Origin: Streptomyces sp. NBC_01283
GTDB taxonomy: Bacteria; Actinomycetota; Actinomycetes; Streptomycetales; Streptomycetaceae
Assembly (NCBI RefSeq): GCF_041435335.1
Contig: NZ_CP108430.1
Span: 2,834,501-2,898,500 of the forward strand
Direction: 5' to 3'
DNA length: 64,000 nt
Part shown: piece by piece, positions 16,425 to 25,166 of the stretch
How the letters are laid out: each line of letters starts with the position of its first letter
Position numbering within the stretch: position 1 is the first letter of the stretch
The notes under the pieces: generated by a model
The model's database searches: none
The model's input: the letters and a program-made list of their open reading frames with translations, nothing else
Told to the model about the DNA's origin: nothing
Translations under genes and position numbers: made by a program

Positions 16425-16883
16425 GTGACAGCCGGGTGGGACTGGGAGAGCGGCGAGGGGCTGCTGGGTGTCGACGACCCCGCCGAGTGGGACGCGGCCC
16501 ACGAACGCGGCGCGCCGCATCTCGGTACGGCGGTGATCGGACTGGCCTTCAACTGCCCGCTGGCGGAGGCCTCGCCCCGCATCCTCCGGGCGATGCGGCT
16601 GCCCGATCGTGGCCAGCGCGGCTTCGCGTTCACGGCGGCGGGCACCGCGGCCCGGATCAACGGCGAACTCACCCCGGAGCTGTACGCTGCGCTGCGCGCC
16701 GAGGGCCATCGCGGCCTCGCCGAGACCGCCGTCGACGACACCCTGGACCACGTGCCGTTCCGGCAGCTGCCGCTGTGGTTCAAGTGGCGGAAGGTCGCGT
16801 CGAAGGTGCAGGACAAGCTGAAGACGTGGTGGTCGGAGGCGTCGTACGCGATCGAGGACGCCCGGAAGGCCCATCGCCGGTGA
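16425..16883 (+). CDS. protein of unknown function, first of a tandem pair
   Basis: A 152-residue protein without signal or membrane span, and not recognised. Most residues align with the next gene: GWDWESGEGLL at the N-terminus, AVIGLAFNCPLAEASPRILRAM, RGFAFTAAGTAARINGELTPELYAALRAEG and a C-terminal VPFRQLPLWFKW. The repeated helical look suggests an all-alpha fold. GTG at 16425 is chosen over the adjacent GTG at 16422 because it aligns with the paralog start; GAGAGG lies 8 nt upstream. Confidence 0.75.
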   Translation: MTAGWDWESGEGLLGVDDPAEWDAAHERGAPHLGTAVIGLAFNCPLAEASPRILRAMRLPDRGQRGFAFTAAGTAARINGELTPELYAALRAEGHRGLAETAVDDTLDHVPFRQLPLWFKWRKVASKVQDKLKTWWSEASYAIEDARKAHRR

Positions 16884-16911
16884 AGGCGCCTTGGACGGAA
16901 GGTGAGCTGCC

Positions 16912-17385
16912 ATGACCCCCGGGTGGAACTGGGAGGGCGACGAGAGCCTGCTGTGCTTCGACGACCTCGCCGCATGGGACGCTGCGTACGAGAGCGGCAG
17001 AATCCGGCCGCTGGGCTCCGCGGCGATCGGGCTGGCCTTCAACTGCACGCTGGCCGAGGCGTCGCCGCGGATCATCAGGGCGATGGACTTCCGGGACGCG
17101 GCCGAACGCGGATTCGCCTTCACCGCGGCGGGCACAGCGGCCAGGCTGCACGGGGAGCTCACCCCGCAGCTGTACGCCGCGCTGCGCGCCGAGGGCCCCG
17201 GCGGCTTCGCCGACGACGCCATCAGGGACACCCTGACCTTCGTGCCGTACCGGCAGCTTCCGCCGTGGTTCAAGTGGCAGATGGTGCGGATGACCGTCAC
17301 GGACAAGCTGGAGTACTGGGGAATGCTCTGCCAGGACGGGGCCGACGCCGTCCGCAAGGCCTTGCGCCGCCGCCGGGACTCCTGA
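16912..17385 (+). CDS. protein of unknown function, second of a tandem pair
   Basis: A 157-residue paralog of the preceding protein, with clearly more than half of positions identical by eye. Shared blocks include IGLAFNC-LAEASPRI-RAM, RGFAFTAAGTAAR and GELTP-LYAALRAEG. It starts at an ATG after AAGGTGAG, 28 bp downstream, so the pair is probably one operon. It is convergent with the second potD gene, whose stop is 20 bp away. No catalytic motif is recognised. A tandem duplication is the simplest origin. Confidence 0.78.
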   Translation: MTPGWNWEGDESLLCFDDLAAWDAAYESGRIRPLGSAAIGLAFNCTLAEASPRIIRAMDFRDAAERGFAFTAAGTAARLHGELTPQLYAALRAEGPGGFADDAIRDTLTFVPYRQLPPWFKWQMVRMTVTDKLEYWGMLCQDGADAVRKALRRRRDS

Positions 17386-17405
17386 ACAGCGGAGGGGGCG
17401 GATGA

Positions 17406-18596
17406 CTAGAGCCCCGCGATCGCGTTCCAGCGCTTCGCGAAATCCGTGCGTTCCTCCGACGTGATGTCCCGTGCTATCGCGAGCCGTTTGCGCATGGCGT
17501 CGTCCGGGAAGATCAGCGGGTCCTCGGCCAGGGCCGCGAGGTCATTGTCCTTGGAGGAGGCGAGGACGTCACGAGCCGCGGGGACCGGACAGACGTAGTT
17601 GACCCAGGCGGCCAGCTCGGCGGCGACCTCCGGCTCGTAGTAGTAGTCGATGAGCCGTTCCGCGTTCTGCTTGTGGCGGGCCAGGTTCGGGATCATCAGC
17701 GACTCCGCCCAGAGTTCCGCCCCCTCCTCGGGAACGACGAACTCGATGTCCGGGTCGTCCGCCTGGAGCTGGATGACATCACCGCTGTAGGCCTGGCAGG
17801 CCAGGACGTCGCCGCTGGAGAGGTCCTTGATGTAGTCGTTGCCCGTGAAGCGGCGTATGTGCTTCGAGGCGACCAGCTTCTCCACCCGGTCGCACACCCG
17901 GTCGAAGTCGGCGGCCTTCCACTTCGTGATGTCGACCCCGTCGCCCTGCATCAGCAGCGCGAACGACTCGTCGAGCCCGGACAGCAGCGTGATCCGGCCC
18001 TTGAGATCGTCGGCCCACAGGTCGGACACCTGCTTGATCTCCCGGCCCAGCCTGCGCTTGTTGTACGCGATGCCGGTGATGCCCGACTGCCAGGGAACCG
18101 TGTGCTTGCGGCCCGGGTCGAAGTGCGGCGAACGCAACAGCGGGTCCAGGTACTTGGTGACGTTCGGCTGCCGGGTCCTGTCCATCTCCTGGACCCAGCC
18201 CAGGCGCACGAAGCGCGCGCACATCCAGTCGCTGATGACGATGAGGTCGCGGCCGGTCTCCTGGTGGTTCATCAGGGACGGGCTGACCTTGCCGAAGAAC
18301 TCGTCGTTGTCGTTGATCTCCTCCGTGTAGCGGACGTCGATGCCGGTCCGCTTCTCGAAGGCGTCGAGCGAGGGCCGCTTCGTCGAGTCATCGTCGTCGG
18401 TGTCGATGTACAGCGGCCAGTTCGCGAAGGTCAGCGACTTGTCCCGGCGCGAACGGTCCCCGGCGGCACGCTCACCGGGCCCGATGTACGCGGCGGGCAC
18501 GCCGCAGCCCGCGAGCGTGCTGACGGCCGCCCCGCCGCCGATGGCACGCAGCAGGGACCGGCGGGAGACTGAGGAGGCACTGGGGTTCGCTCGCAC
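17406..18596 (-). CDS. orphan polyamine-type solute-binding protein (PotD paralog)
   Basis: A 396-residue solute-binding protein closely related to the PotD at 5148-6392. It shares LTFANWPLYID, RYTEEINDNDEFFGK, HIRRFTGNDYIKDL, LIDYYYEPE and WVNYVCPV. A twin-arginine signal (SRRSLLR) and a lipobox-like LAGC mark a Tat-exported lipoprotein. No permease or ATPase gene is adjacent, so it may feed PotABC or act as a sensor. GTG at 18596 lacks a Shine-Dalgarno; CATGCT 6 nt upstream with TTGCCT 18 bp before it suggests a leaderless message. Confidence 0.87.
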   Translation of the reverse strand: MRANPSASSVSRRSLLRAIGGGAAVSTLAGCGVPAAYIGPGERAAGDRSRRDKSLTFANWPLYIDTDDDDSTKRPSLDAFEKRTGIDVRYTEEINDNDEFFGKVSPSLMNHQETGRDLIVISDWMCARFVRLGWVQEMDRTRQPNVTKYLDPLLRSPHFDPGRKHTVPWQSGITGIAYNKRRLGREIKQVSDLWADDLKGRITLLSGLDESFALLMQGDGVDITKWKAADFDRVCDRVEKLVASKHIRRFTGNDYIKDLSSGDVLACQAYSGDVIQLQADDPDIEFVVPEEGAELWAESLMIPNLARHKQNAERLIDYYYEPEVAAELAAWVNYVCPVPAARDVLASSKDNDLAALAEDPLIFPDDAMRKRLAIARDITSEERTDFAKRWNAIAGL

Positions 18597-18700
18597 CCCG
18601 GCAGCATGCGCCTGCGTGTCACGTACAGGCAATGGACGCTGCGTCGAGCCGAGCGGTCGGGACGCGACACCCTGTCGATCGCCCGCCCAAGTAGCGGACG

Positions 18701-18728
18701 GCGGCCGTGGCCGTCCGGCCACGGCCGC
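18701..18728 (-). terminator. hairpin directly after the RING-TerD gene
   Basis: GCGGCCGTGGCC (18701-18712) and GGCCACGGCCGC (18717-18728) form a perfect 12-bp stem with a 4-nt loop, immediately next to the stop codon at 18729. No U-tract follows, as is common in Streptomyces terminators. Confidence 0.65.
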
Positions 18729-21356
18729 TCACACCGGCGCCAGCCACCCCGCCAGGTCCCCTGCGGTGATCCGCTCCAGCGGCGAGGCGTCGACGGGGCC
18801 CGGGTAGAGGCGGTACACCGTGCCCGACGTGGCCCCGGCCGTACCCTCCAACTCCCCGTGCAGGAGGGCCAGTAGAGCGCGGCGGCCCGCCAGCTCCGGC
18901 TCCGCGCGCAGCTCGTCCGGCTCCCAGCCGTCGCGGACCCGCAGCGCGAAGTCGGCGCGCGGCTCGTCCTCGGCCCGGCGGTAGCCCCACAGGACGTGGC
19001 CACGGCCGCGCACGTACACCGGGCCGTCGGTGCGCGCCGCCGCCGTCCAGCAGGCGAGGTCCCACAGGGTGGCCCGGCCGCGCGGCTGGAAGGTGTCGAG
19101 CAGGTCGTTGCCCATGCGGCCCAGCTGCTTGCGGTAGCGCCACACGTCGTGGTTCCCGTCGCCCGTGGCGAGGGTGACGTCGGCCCACCAGGCCTGCCGC
19201 GTGCGCAGGTCGACGATCATCGGCACGCGCAGCGCCGCGTCCCCCGCGAGGTCGAAGCGCTGCCGGACCGTGCGCGGGTCGTACGCCGCCCGCTTCGTGC
19301 CCTGGACCGCCATGAACCCCGCGAAGGAGTCCGGGAGTTCGTCGAAGGGCACGTTGTTGTACGAGAGGACCGCGGGCACCACGAAGCGCACCCCCGCGTT
19401 GGCGAGGCGCGGCAGGTCCAGGTCCAGGTACTCGGTGGCCCCGTGCGGGGCGGGCGCCGACGTCAGGTCGCCGGAGTGCCGTGCGGCGCCGCCCGCGTAC
19501 GTGAGGTGCGTGTAGTCGCACAGGCCGATGAAGCGCCACAGGTCGTCGTAGAGCGCGACGGACAGGTCGAGGTCGACGCGCACGCCCTTGGGCTGCATCC
19601 AGTGCAGGAAGAGCCGCACGGTCTCGCTGTCCGCGGGCATGGGCAGCGAGCTGCCGCGCGGCACCGCGACCAGCGAGGCCGCCGACGCGCGCTCGGCGAA
19701 CGGCACCGGCAGGTCGGCGAGCGAGGCGTCGAGGACGGCCACGTCGTACCGCTCGCCCTCCTCCGCCCGCTCGCCCTGCCCCGCGGCGAGCCGCCGCACC
19801 GCCTCCGCCTCGATCAGCTCACCGGCACGCCCCGCCACCCGGGGCGGCAGCGGCGGCCGGTCGTCGTCGACCGCGTACGCCCGGGTGATGCGCCCGCGCG
19901 GGAAGAAGACGCGGCGGTGCCCCGGCACGGCACGGACCTTCATGCGGCCGTACGCACCGAGCAGCGGTCCGGGAGCGGTGTGCGGCAGGGCGTCCGCGAG
20001 CGCCTCGCCCACCGCGTCCGGCAGGGTCTCGGCGCCCGACCGGGCGAGCAACAGGTCGAGGCGGCGCAGGAGTTCACCGGGTCGCTCGCGCAGCAGCCCG
20101 GCCGCGGCCGTGGTGTCCCAGCGGCCGATGGCCTCTTCGACGCGCCCCTGCCAGGTGGAGATCCGCAGCCGGTCGCCCTCGATACGGACGTCCTCGTGGC
20201 GTGCGGCCTCGGCGAGCAGCACCTCGGAGAGCGCGGTGTCGCCGACGCGGGTCCCGCGCAGGACGGCGAAGGCGAGCGCCACGCGCGCGTGCCGGTGTGC
20301 CTGCTCGAAGGGGTGCAGGATTTCCCCGACCCGCTTCCAGGCGCGCGGGTTGCGGGCCATGTCCTCGGCGAGGCGGCGCAGGTCGAATCCGTCGAGCAGG
20401 GCGAGGAGTTCACGGCGGGCGGGACGTGGGAGCCCGCGCAGCCGCGGCGGTGCGAGCAGGTCGGGGTCGCCCCCGGACCGTACGACGAGGATGCGCAGCA
20501 CGTCGGTCGCGGTGTCCGCGTACCGCCCGACGAGCGCGCGCACGTCCGGCACGTCCACGTCGAGCAGCGGCGCGAGGGCGAGCGCCTTGCTCTCGCGCAG
20601 GGGGATGGCGGCCGGAAGCCAGTCGGCGGCGTCGGCCGGGTCCAGGTGTCCCAGGAGCAGCACCAGGTCGTCGTGGTCCTGGGGGTTCAGGGGCGTACGG
20701 CGGGCGAGCAGGGCGGCGAGTTCGGCGGCGGCGTCGCCCGGCGCGGCCAGGGTCAGCGCGCGCAGGATCTGGCCGCCGTCACCGCCGAGTCCTGCACCGG
20801 TGTCGAGCCAGGGGTCGGTGGGCCCGTCCGTCTCGTAGCGGTTCTCGCAGACCGGGCAGGCGTACCAGACGCAGCACAGGTCGCAGCAGCCCGTGTCCAG
20901 TTCCTTGCGGTGGCAGTCGTCGCACAGCAGGTGCGCGCAGGGCGCGAGCGCACGCACGCGTGCCTTGGTGCCCGCGCAGTTCATGCAGGGCTGGTGGGGC
21001 TGGGCGGCGAGGTGTTCGACGATGAGGGCGGTGTAGCGGTCGTACGCGGGCTGGTACGGGATGTCCTCGGGGAAGCGCTGGAACAGCGGGGCGTGCTGGC
21101 GGTCGGAGCCCATCAGCGCGTCGACGTCGGCGATCAGCTTCGTGCCGGTCGCGGCGAGGTCGGGGACGGAGAGCGCGGTGAGCGCGCGGCGCAGCGGAAC
21201 CGTCAACAGGTGCCCGCGGTCGGCGAGTTCGGCCTCAAGGACGACCACGCCGGCATCGGCCTCGGCGGCCCGTCCGACAGCAGGCTCGGCGGGAACGCGC
21301 ACGCTCTGCCGGCGGCGCAGCAGCAGCGCGGCGAGGTCGTCGGCCGTCGTCATCAT
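18729..21356 (-). CDS. large RING-like/TerD-like protein (MXAN_6230/SCO0854 type)
   Basis: An 875-residue protein. Residues about 120-180 hold a Cys/His cluster (PCMNCAGTK, APCAHLLCDDCHRKELDTGCCDLC, YACPVCENRY) that looks like a RING-type or related zinc-binding module. A long helical, Leu/Arg-rich middle (about 190-530) follows. The C-terminal part resembles TerD: VRVDLDLSVALYDDLW, ARHSGDLTSAPAPHGATEYLDLDLPRL and VRFVVPAVLSYN, then a VWRYRKQLGRMGNDLLD helix. TerD domains bind calcium and occur in tellurite/phage-stress gene neighbourhoods. Start at ATG 21356, the first of two Met codons. No ter genes are adjacent. Ubiquitin-ligase activity should not be assumed. Confidence 0.85.
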   Translation of the reverse strand: MMTTADDLAALLLRRRQSVRVPAEPAVGRAAEADAGVVVLEAELADRGHLLTVPLRRALTALSVPDLAATGTKLIADVDALMGSDRQHAPLFQRFPEDIPYQPAYDRYTALIVEHLAAQPHQPCMNCAGTKARVRALAPCAHLLCDDCHRKELDTGCCDLCCVWYACPVCENRYETDGPTDPWLDTGAGLGGDGGQILRALTLAAPGDAAAELAALLARRTPLNPQDHDDLVLLLGHLDPADAADWLPAAIPLRESKALALAPLLDVDVPDVRALVGRYADTATDVLRILVVRSGGDPDLLAPPRLRGLPRPARRELLALLDGFDLRRLAEDMARNPRAWKRVGEILHPFEQAHRHARVALAFAVLRGTRVGDTALSEVLLAEAARHEDVRIEGDRLRISTWQGRVEEAIGRWDTTAAAGLLRERPGELLRRLDLLLARSGAETLPDAVGEALADALPHTAPGPLLGAYGRMKVRAVPGHRRVFFPRGRITRAYAVDDDRPPLPPRVAGRAGELIEAEAVRRLAAGQGERAEEGERYDVAVLDASLADLPVPFAERASAASLVAVPRGSSLPMPADSETVRLFLHWMQPKGVRVDLDLSVALYDDLWRFIGLCDYTHLTYAGGAARHSGDLTSAPAPHGATEYLDLDLPRLANAGVRFVVPAVLSYNNVPFDELPDSFAGFMAVQGTKRAAYDPRTVRQRFDLAGDAALRVPMIVDLRTRQAWWADVTLATGDGNHDVWRYRKQLGRMGNDLLDTFQPRGRATLWDLACWTAAARTDGPVYVRGRGHVLWGYRRAEDEPRADFALRVRDGWEPDELRAEPELAGRRALLALLHGELEGTAGATSGTVYRLYPGPVDASPLERITAGDLAGWLAPV

Positions 21357-21453
21357 CAGGTCCCACCCCCGTAGGTACGGAAAAGCGGGGACGGGGAGTG
21401 GGTGCGCTACGGATCTTTTGCAGAGATGAGTAAGAAGGAAGCACACCACGGAG

Positions 21454-21487
21454 CCGCCCCCGCGTACACAACGGTACGCGGGGGCGG
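21454..21487 (-). terminator. 14-bp hairpin after the aldehyde dehydrogenase gene
   Basis: CCGCCCCCGCGTAC (21454-21467) pairs perfectly with GTACGCGGGGGCGG (21474-21487) around a 6-nt loop. It lies 80-115 bp beyond the stop at 21568 in the direction of transcription. A second GC-rich potential stem sits between it and the stop. Confidence 0.7.
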
Positions 21488-21567
21488 AAAGGGCGTCACA
21501 CGATTAATGCCGGGGTGCCCGGCCACCCCCGGGGTGCCCGGCGGCGGGCAACCCCGGCGTACGTGAA

Positions 21568-23007
21568 CTAGTCCTCGATGGACGTCATCACGTGCTTGAT
21601 GCGCGTGTAGTCGTCGAACCCGTAGGCCGAGAGGTCCTTGCCGTAGCCGGACTTCTTGAAGCCGCCGTGCGGCATCTCCGCGACCAGCGGGATGTGCGTG
21701 TTGATCCAGACGCAGCCGAAGTCGAGGACCTTGGACATGCGCATGGCGCGCGAGTGGTTCTGCGTCCAGACCGAGGAGGCCAGGGCATAGTCCACGCCGT
21801 TCGCGTACGAGACGGCCTGCGCCTCGTCCGTGAAGGACTGGACGGTGATGACCGGGCCGAAGACCTCGTTCTGGATGATCTCGTCGTCCTGCTTGAGGCC
21901 GGAGACGACGGTCGGGGCGTAGAAGAAGCCCTTCTCGCCGACCCGCTGGCCGCCCGCCTCGACCTTGGCGTGCGCCGGAAGGCGGTCGATGAAGCCGGAG
22001 ACCTGCTTGAGCTGGTTGGCGTTGTTGAGCGGGCCGAAGAGCACGTCCTCGTCGTCCGGCTGACCGGTCTTCGTGTCGGCCGCGGCCTTGGCGAGCGCGG
22101 TCACGAACTCGTCGTGGATGGACTCGTGGACGAGCACGCGCGTGGCGGCCGTACAGTCCTGGCCCGCGTTGAAGAAGCCCGCCACGGAGATGTCCTCGAC
22201 GGCCTTGGCGATGTTCGCGTCCTCGAAGACGACGACCGGGGCCTTGCCGCCCAGCTCCAGGTGGACCCGCTTGAGATCCTTGGACGCGGACTCGGCGACC
22301 TGCATGCCGGCGCGCACGGAGCCGGTGATGGAGGCCATCGCCGGGGTGTGGTGCTCGACCATCGCGCGGCCCGTGTCACGGTCGCCGCAGACGACGTTGA
22401 AGACGCCCTTGGGGACGATGGAGCCGATGATCTCGGCCATCAGGACGGTCGACGCGGGGGTCGTGTCCGAGGGCTTGAGGACGACGGTGTTGCCCGCGGC
22501 GAGCGCCGGGGCGAACTTCCATACGCCCATCATCATCGGGTAGTTCCAGGGCGCGACCTGCGCGCAGACGCCGATCGGCTCGCGGCGGATGATGGAGGTC
22601 AGACCCTCCATGTACTCGCCGGCGGCGCGGCCTTCGAGCATCCGGGCCGCACCCGCGAAGAAGCGGATCTGGTCGACCATGGGCGGGATTTCCTCGGACC
22701 GCGTGAGCCCGGTCGGCTTGCCCGTGTTCTCGACCTCGGCCGCGATGAGCTCCTCGGCGCGCTCCTCGAAGGCGTCGGCGATCTTCAGCAGGGCCTTCTG
22801 GCGCTCGGCGGGCGTCAGGTCACGCCAGGCGGGGAACGCGGCGGCGGCCGCCTCCATGGCGGCGTCGACGTCGGCCTGCCCGGACAGGGGCGCGGTGGCG
22901 TAGGACTCGCCGTTGGCGGGGTTGACCACCTCGGTGGTCCGGCCGTCGGCGGCGTCCCGGAATTCTCCGTCGATGTAGTTACGCAGACGGCGCAGCTCGG
23001 TGGTCAC
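21568..23007 (-). CDS. aldehyde dehydrogenase (gamma-aminobutyraldehyde dehydrogenase-like)
   Basis: A 479-residue NAD(P)-dependent aldehyde dehydrogenase with Glu251 in LELGGKAP, Cys285 in GQDCTAATR, and APWNYP plus LKPSDTTP for cofactor binding. It resembles the enzyme at 6455-7957 in several blocks (INTHIPLVAEMPHGGFKKSGYGKD near the end) but is a distinct paralog. It lies head-to-head with an Lrp/AsnC regulator and next to an aminotransferase gene, so oxidation of an amino-aldehyde made by transamination of a diamine or omega-amino acid is inferred. GTG at 23007 has GGAGGG 6 nt upstream. Confidence 0.9.
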   Translation of the reverse strand: MTTELRRLRNYIDGEFRDAADGRTTEVVNPANGESYATAPLSGQADVDAAMEAAAAAFPAWRDLTPAERQKALLKIADAFEERAEELIAAEVENTGKPTGLTRSEEIPPMVDQIRFFAGAARMLEGRAAGEYMEGLTSIIRREPIGVCAQVAPWNYPMMMGVWKFAPALAAGNTVVLKPSDTTPASTVLMAEIIGSIVPKGVFNVVCGDRDTGRAMVEHHTPAMASITGSVRAGMQVAESASKDLKRVHLELGGKAPVVVFEDANIAKAVEDISVAGFFNAGQDCTAATRVLVHESIHDEFVTALAKAAADTKTGQPDDEDVLFGPLNNANQLKQVSGFIDRLPAHAKVEAGGQRVGEKGFFYAPTVVSGLKQDDEIIQNEVFGPVITVQSFTDEAQAVSYANGVDYALASSVWTQNHSRAMRMSKVLDFGCVWINTHIPLVAEMPHGGFKKSGYGKDLSAYGFDDYTRIKHVMTSIED

Positions 23008-23053
23008 TTCCGGCCCTCCAGTCAGATGTCCAGTGGATGAGACACCCACCCTA

Positions 23054-23067
23054 GTCGGTGTACCGAC
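23054..23067. promoter_or_regulatory. palindrome GTCGGT-gt-ACCGAC in the dehydrogenase/Lrp intergenic region
   Basis: Perfect 6-bp arms flank a 2-bp centre, 47 bp upstream of the dehydrogenase start. The position suits an operator for the divergent Lrp/AsnC regulator, but the short arms are weak evidence. Confidence 0.4.
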
Positions 23068-23183
23068 GCTTTCAACATACCCGGGGGCCCAGAGCTGCGA
23101 AATCCGTGACGATCGAAGCTCCAGACAACGAATTACATCGATCTGACCTTGCGGAACCGACGAGTCCTGTGCACCATGGGGTC

Positions 23184-23681
23184 GTGGCCAGTCGCAGCGC
23201 AGATTCCAGCAGTTCCCGACAAGGGAACGGTTCTTCGTCCATCGACGCCGTCTCCCTGGCGATCATCGAACAGCTTCAGGAGGACGGACGCCGTCCGTAC
23301 GCCGCCATCGGCAAGGCCGTGGGCCTTTCCGAAGCGGCCGTGCGCCAGCGCGTCCAGAAGCTGCTCGACCAGGGCGTGATGCAGATCGTCGCCGTCACGG
23401 ACCCGCTCACCGTGGGGTTCAGGCGGCAGGCGATGGTCGGCATCAACGTCGAGGGCGATCTGGATCCGGTCGCGGAGGCGCTGACGGCCATGGCCGAGTG
23501 TGAGTACGTGGTCATGACCGCGGGCTCCTTCGACCTGATGGTGGAGGTCGTCTGCGAGGACGACGACCACCTTCTCGAAGTGATCAACAAGCGCATCCGC
23601 GCCCTCCCCGGCGTGCGCTCCACCGAGAGCTTCGTCTACCTGAAGCTCAAGAAGCAGACCTATATGTGGGGAACCCGATAG
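23184..23681 (+). CDS. Lrp/AsnC family transcriptional regulator
   Basis: A 165-residue regulator. After a Ser-rich tail of about 22 residues comes the AsnC-type helix-turn-helix (DAVSLAIIEQLQEDGRRPYAAIGKAVGLSEAAVRQRVQKLLDQGVM), then the alpha/beta ligand-binding RAM domain (VGINVEGDLDPVAEALTAMAECEYVVMTAGSFDLMVEVVCEDDDHLLEVI), which normally forms octamers. GTG at 23184 is chosen as the first start close to the domain. It is followed within 3 nt by the aminotransferase start and diverges from the dehydrogenase gene, so it probably senses an amino acid or amine of that pathway. Confidence 0.9.
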   Translation: MASRSADSSSSRQGNGSSSIDAVSLAIIEQLQEDGRRPYAAIGKAVGLSEAAVRQRVQKLLDQGVMQIVAVTDPLTVGFRRQAMVGINVEGDLDPVAEALTAMAECEYVVMTAGSFDLMVEVVCEDDDHLLEVINKRIRALPGVRSTESFVYLKLKKQTYMWGTR

Positions 23682-23683
23682 CC

Positions 23684-25045
23684 GTGAGCAAGGACCTCAG
23701 CCAAACCGCGTACGACCACTTGTGGATGCACTTCACCCGCATGTCGGACTACGAGAACGCACCCGTGCCCACCATCGTGCGTGGCGAGGGCACCTACATC
23801 TACGACGACAAGGGCAAGAAGTACCTCGACGGCCTCTCCGGCCTGTTCGTGGTCAACGCCGGCCACGGTCGTCACGAGCTCGCCGAGACCGCGTACAAGC
23901 AGGCTCAGGAGCTGGCCTTCTTCCCGGTGTGGAGCTACGCCCACCCGAAGGCCGTCGAGCTGGCGGAACGTTTGGCCAACCACGCGCCCGGCGACCTCAA
24001 CAAGGTCTTCTTCACCACCGGTGGCGGCGAGGCCGTCGAGACCGCGTGGAAGCTGGCGAAGCAGTACCACAAGCTCACCGGCAACCACACGAAGTACAAG
24101 GTCATCTCGCGCGCGGTCGCCTACCACGGCACCCCGCAGGGCGCCCTGTCCATCACCGGTCTGCCCGCGCTCAAGGCCCCCTTCGAGCCGCTCGTCCCGG
24201 GCGCGCACAAGGTGCCGAACACGAACATCTACCGCGCCCCGATCCACGGCGATGACCCCGAGGCCTTCGGCCGCTGGGCCGCCGACCAGATCGAGCAGGA
24301 GATCCTCTTCGAGGGTCCCGAGACGGTCGCCGCCGTGTTCCTGGAGCCGGTACAGAACGCGGGCGGCTGCTTCCCGCCCCCGCCCGGCTACTTCCAGCGC
24401 GTGCGCGAGATCTGCGACAAGTACGACGTGCTGCTCGTCTCGGACGAGGTCATCTGCGCCTTCGGCCGCCTGGGCACGATGTTCGCCTGTGACAAGTTCG
24501 ACTACATCCCGGACATGATCACCTGCGCCAAGGGCATGACCTCGGGCTACTCCCCGATCGGCGCCTGCATCATCTCGGACAAGCTCGCCGAGCCGTTCTA
24601 CAAGGGTGACAACACCTTCCTGCACGGCTACACCTTCGGCGGCCACCCGGTGTCGGCCGCGGTCGGTCTCGCCAACCTCGACATCTTCGAGAAGGAGGGT
24701 CTGAACCAGCACGTGCTCGACAACGAGGACGCGTTCTACCAGACCCTGCGCAAGCTGCACGACCTGCCGATCGTCGGCGACGTCCGCGGCAACGGCTTCT
24801 TCTACGGCATCGAGCTCGTGAAGGACAAGGCCACCAAGGAGACGTTCAACGACGAGGAGACCGAGCGCGTCCTGTACGGCTTCCTCTCCAAGGCGCTGTA
24901 CGAGAACGGCCTGTACTGCCGCGCCGACGACCGTGGCGACCCGGTCGTACAGCTCGCCCCGCCGCTGATCTCCACCCAGGAGACCTTCGACGAGATCGAG
25001 GGCATCCTGCGCCACGTCCTCACGGAGGCGTGGACGAAGCTCTGA
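23684..25045 (+). CDS. class III PLP aminotransferase (omega-amine/GABA type)
   Basis: A 453-residue fold-type I aminotransferase. Asp254 in LLVSDEVICAFGR would bind the pyridine nitrogen and Lys283 in TCAKGMTSGYSP forms the Schiff base. GGGEAVETAWKLA is the phosphate-binding segment. The sequence resembles the SpuC-like omega-amine:pyruvate group more than classical GabT, so putrescine or another diamine is as likely a donor as GABA. GTG at 23684 lies 3 nt after the Lrp gene stop, with GGGGA 10 nt upstream, indicating cotranscription. Confidence 0.88.
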   Translation: MSKDLSQTAYDHLWMHFTRMSDYENAPVPTIVRGEGTYIYDDKGKKYLDGLSGLFVVNAGHGRHELAETAYKQAQELAFFPVWSYAHPKAVELAERLANHAPGDLNKVFFTTGGGEAVETAWKLAKQYHKLTGNHTKYKVISRAVAYHGTPQGALSITGLPALKAPFEPLVPGAHKVPNTNIYRAPIHGDDPEAFGRWAADQIEQEILFEGPETVAAVFLEPVQNAGGCFPPPPGYFQRVREICDKYDVLLVSDEVICAFGRLGTMFACDKFDYIPDMITCAKGMTSGYSPIGACIISDKLAEPFYKGDNTFLHGYTFGGHPVSAAVGLANLDIFEKEGLNQHVLDNEDAFYQTLRKLHDLPIVGDVRGNGFFYGIELVKDKATKETFNDEETERVLYGFLSKALYENGLYCRADDRGDPVVQLAPPLISTQETFDEIEGILRHVLTEAWTKL

Positions 25046-25126
25046 TCCATGGAGGTCCGCGTGGATCCGCAGGGAAGCACGACGTCCCCCAGGGATCCAT
25101 AGTGTGATCGAGTGATCAACACCGGC

Positions 25127-25166
25127 CCCGGGGGCGCCCGTTCGAGTGAGAACGGGCGCCCCCGGG
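25127..25166 (+). terminator. 17-bp hairpin after the aminotransferase gene
   Basis: CCCGGGGGCGCCCGTTC (25127-25143) pairs exactly with GAACGGGCGCCCCCGGG (25150-25166) around GAGTGA. It is a strong stem 80 bp after the stop codon, without a U-tract. Confidence 0.75.

Noticed and set aside
18996..21374. 792-codon plus-strand open frame opposite the RING-TerD gene
   Set aside because: Composition is Arg/Val/Gly shadow-like, no domain is seen, and the minus-strand frame has clear motifs.
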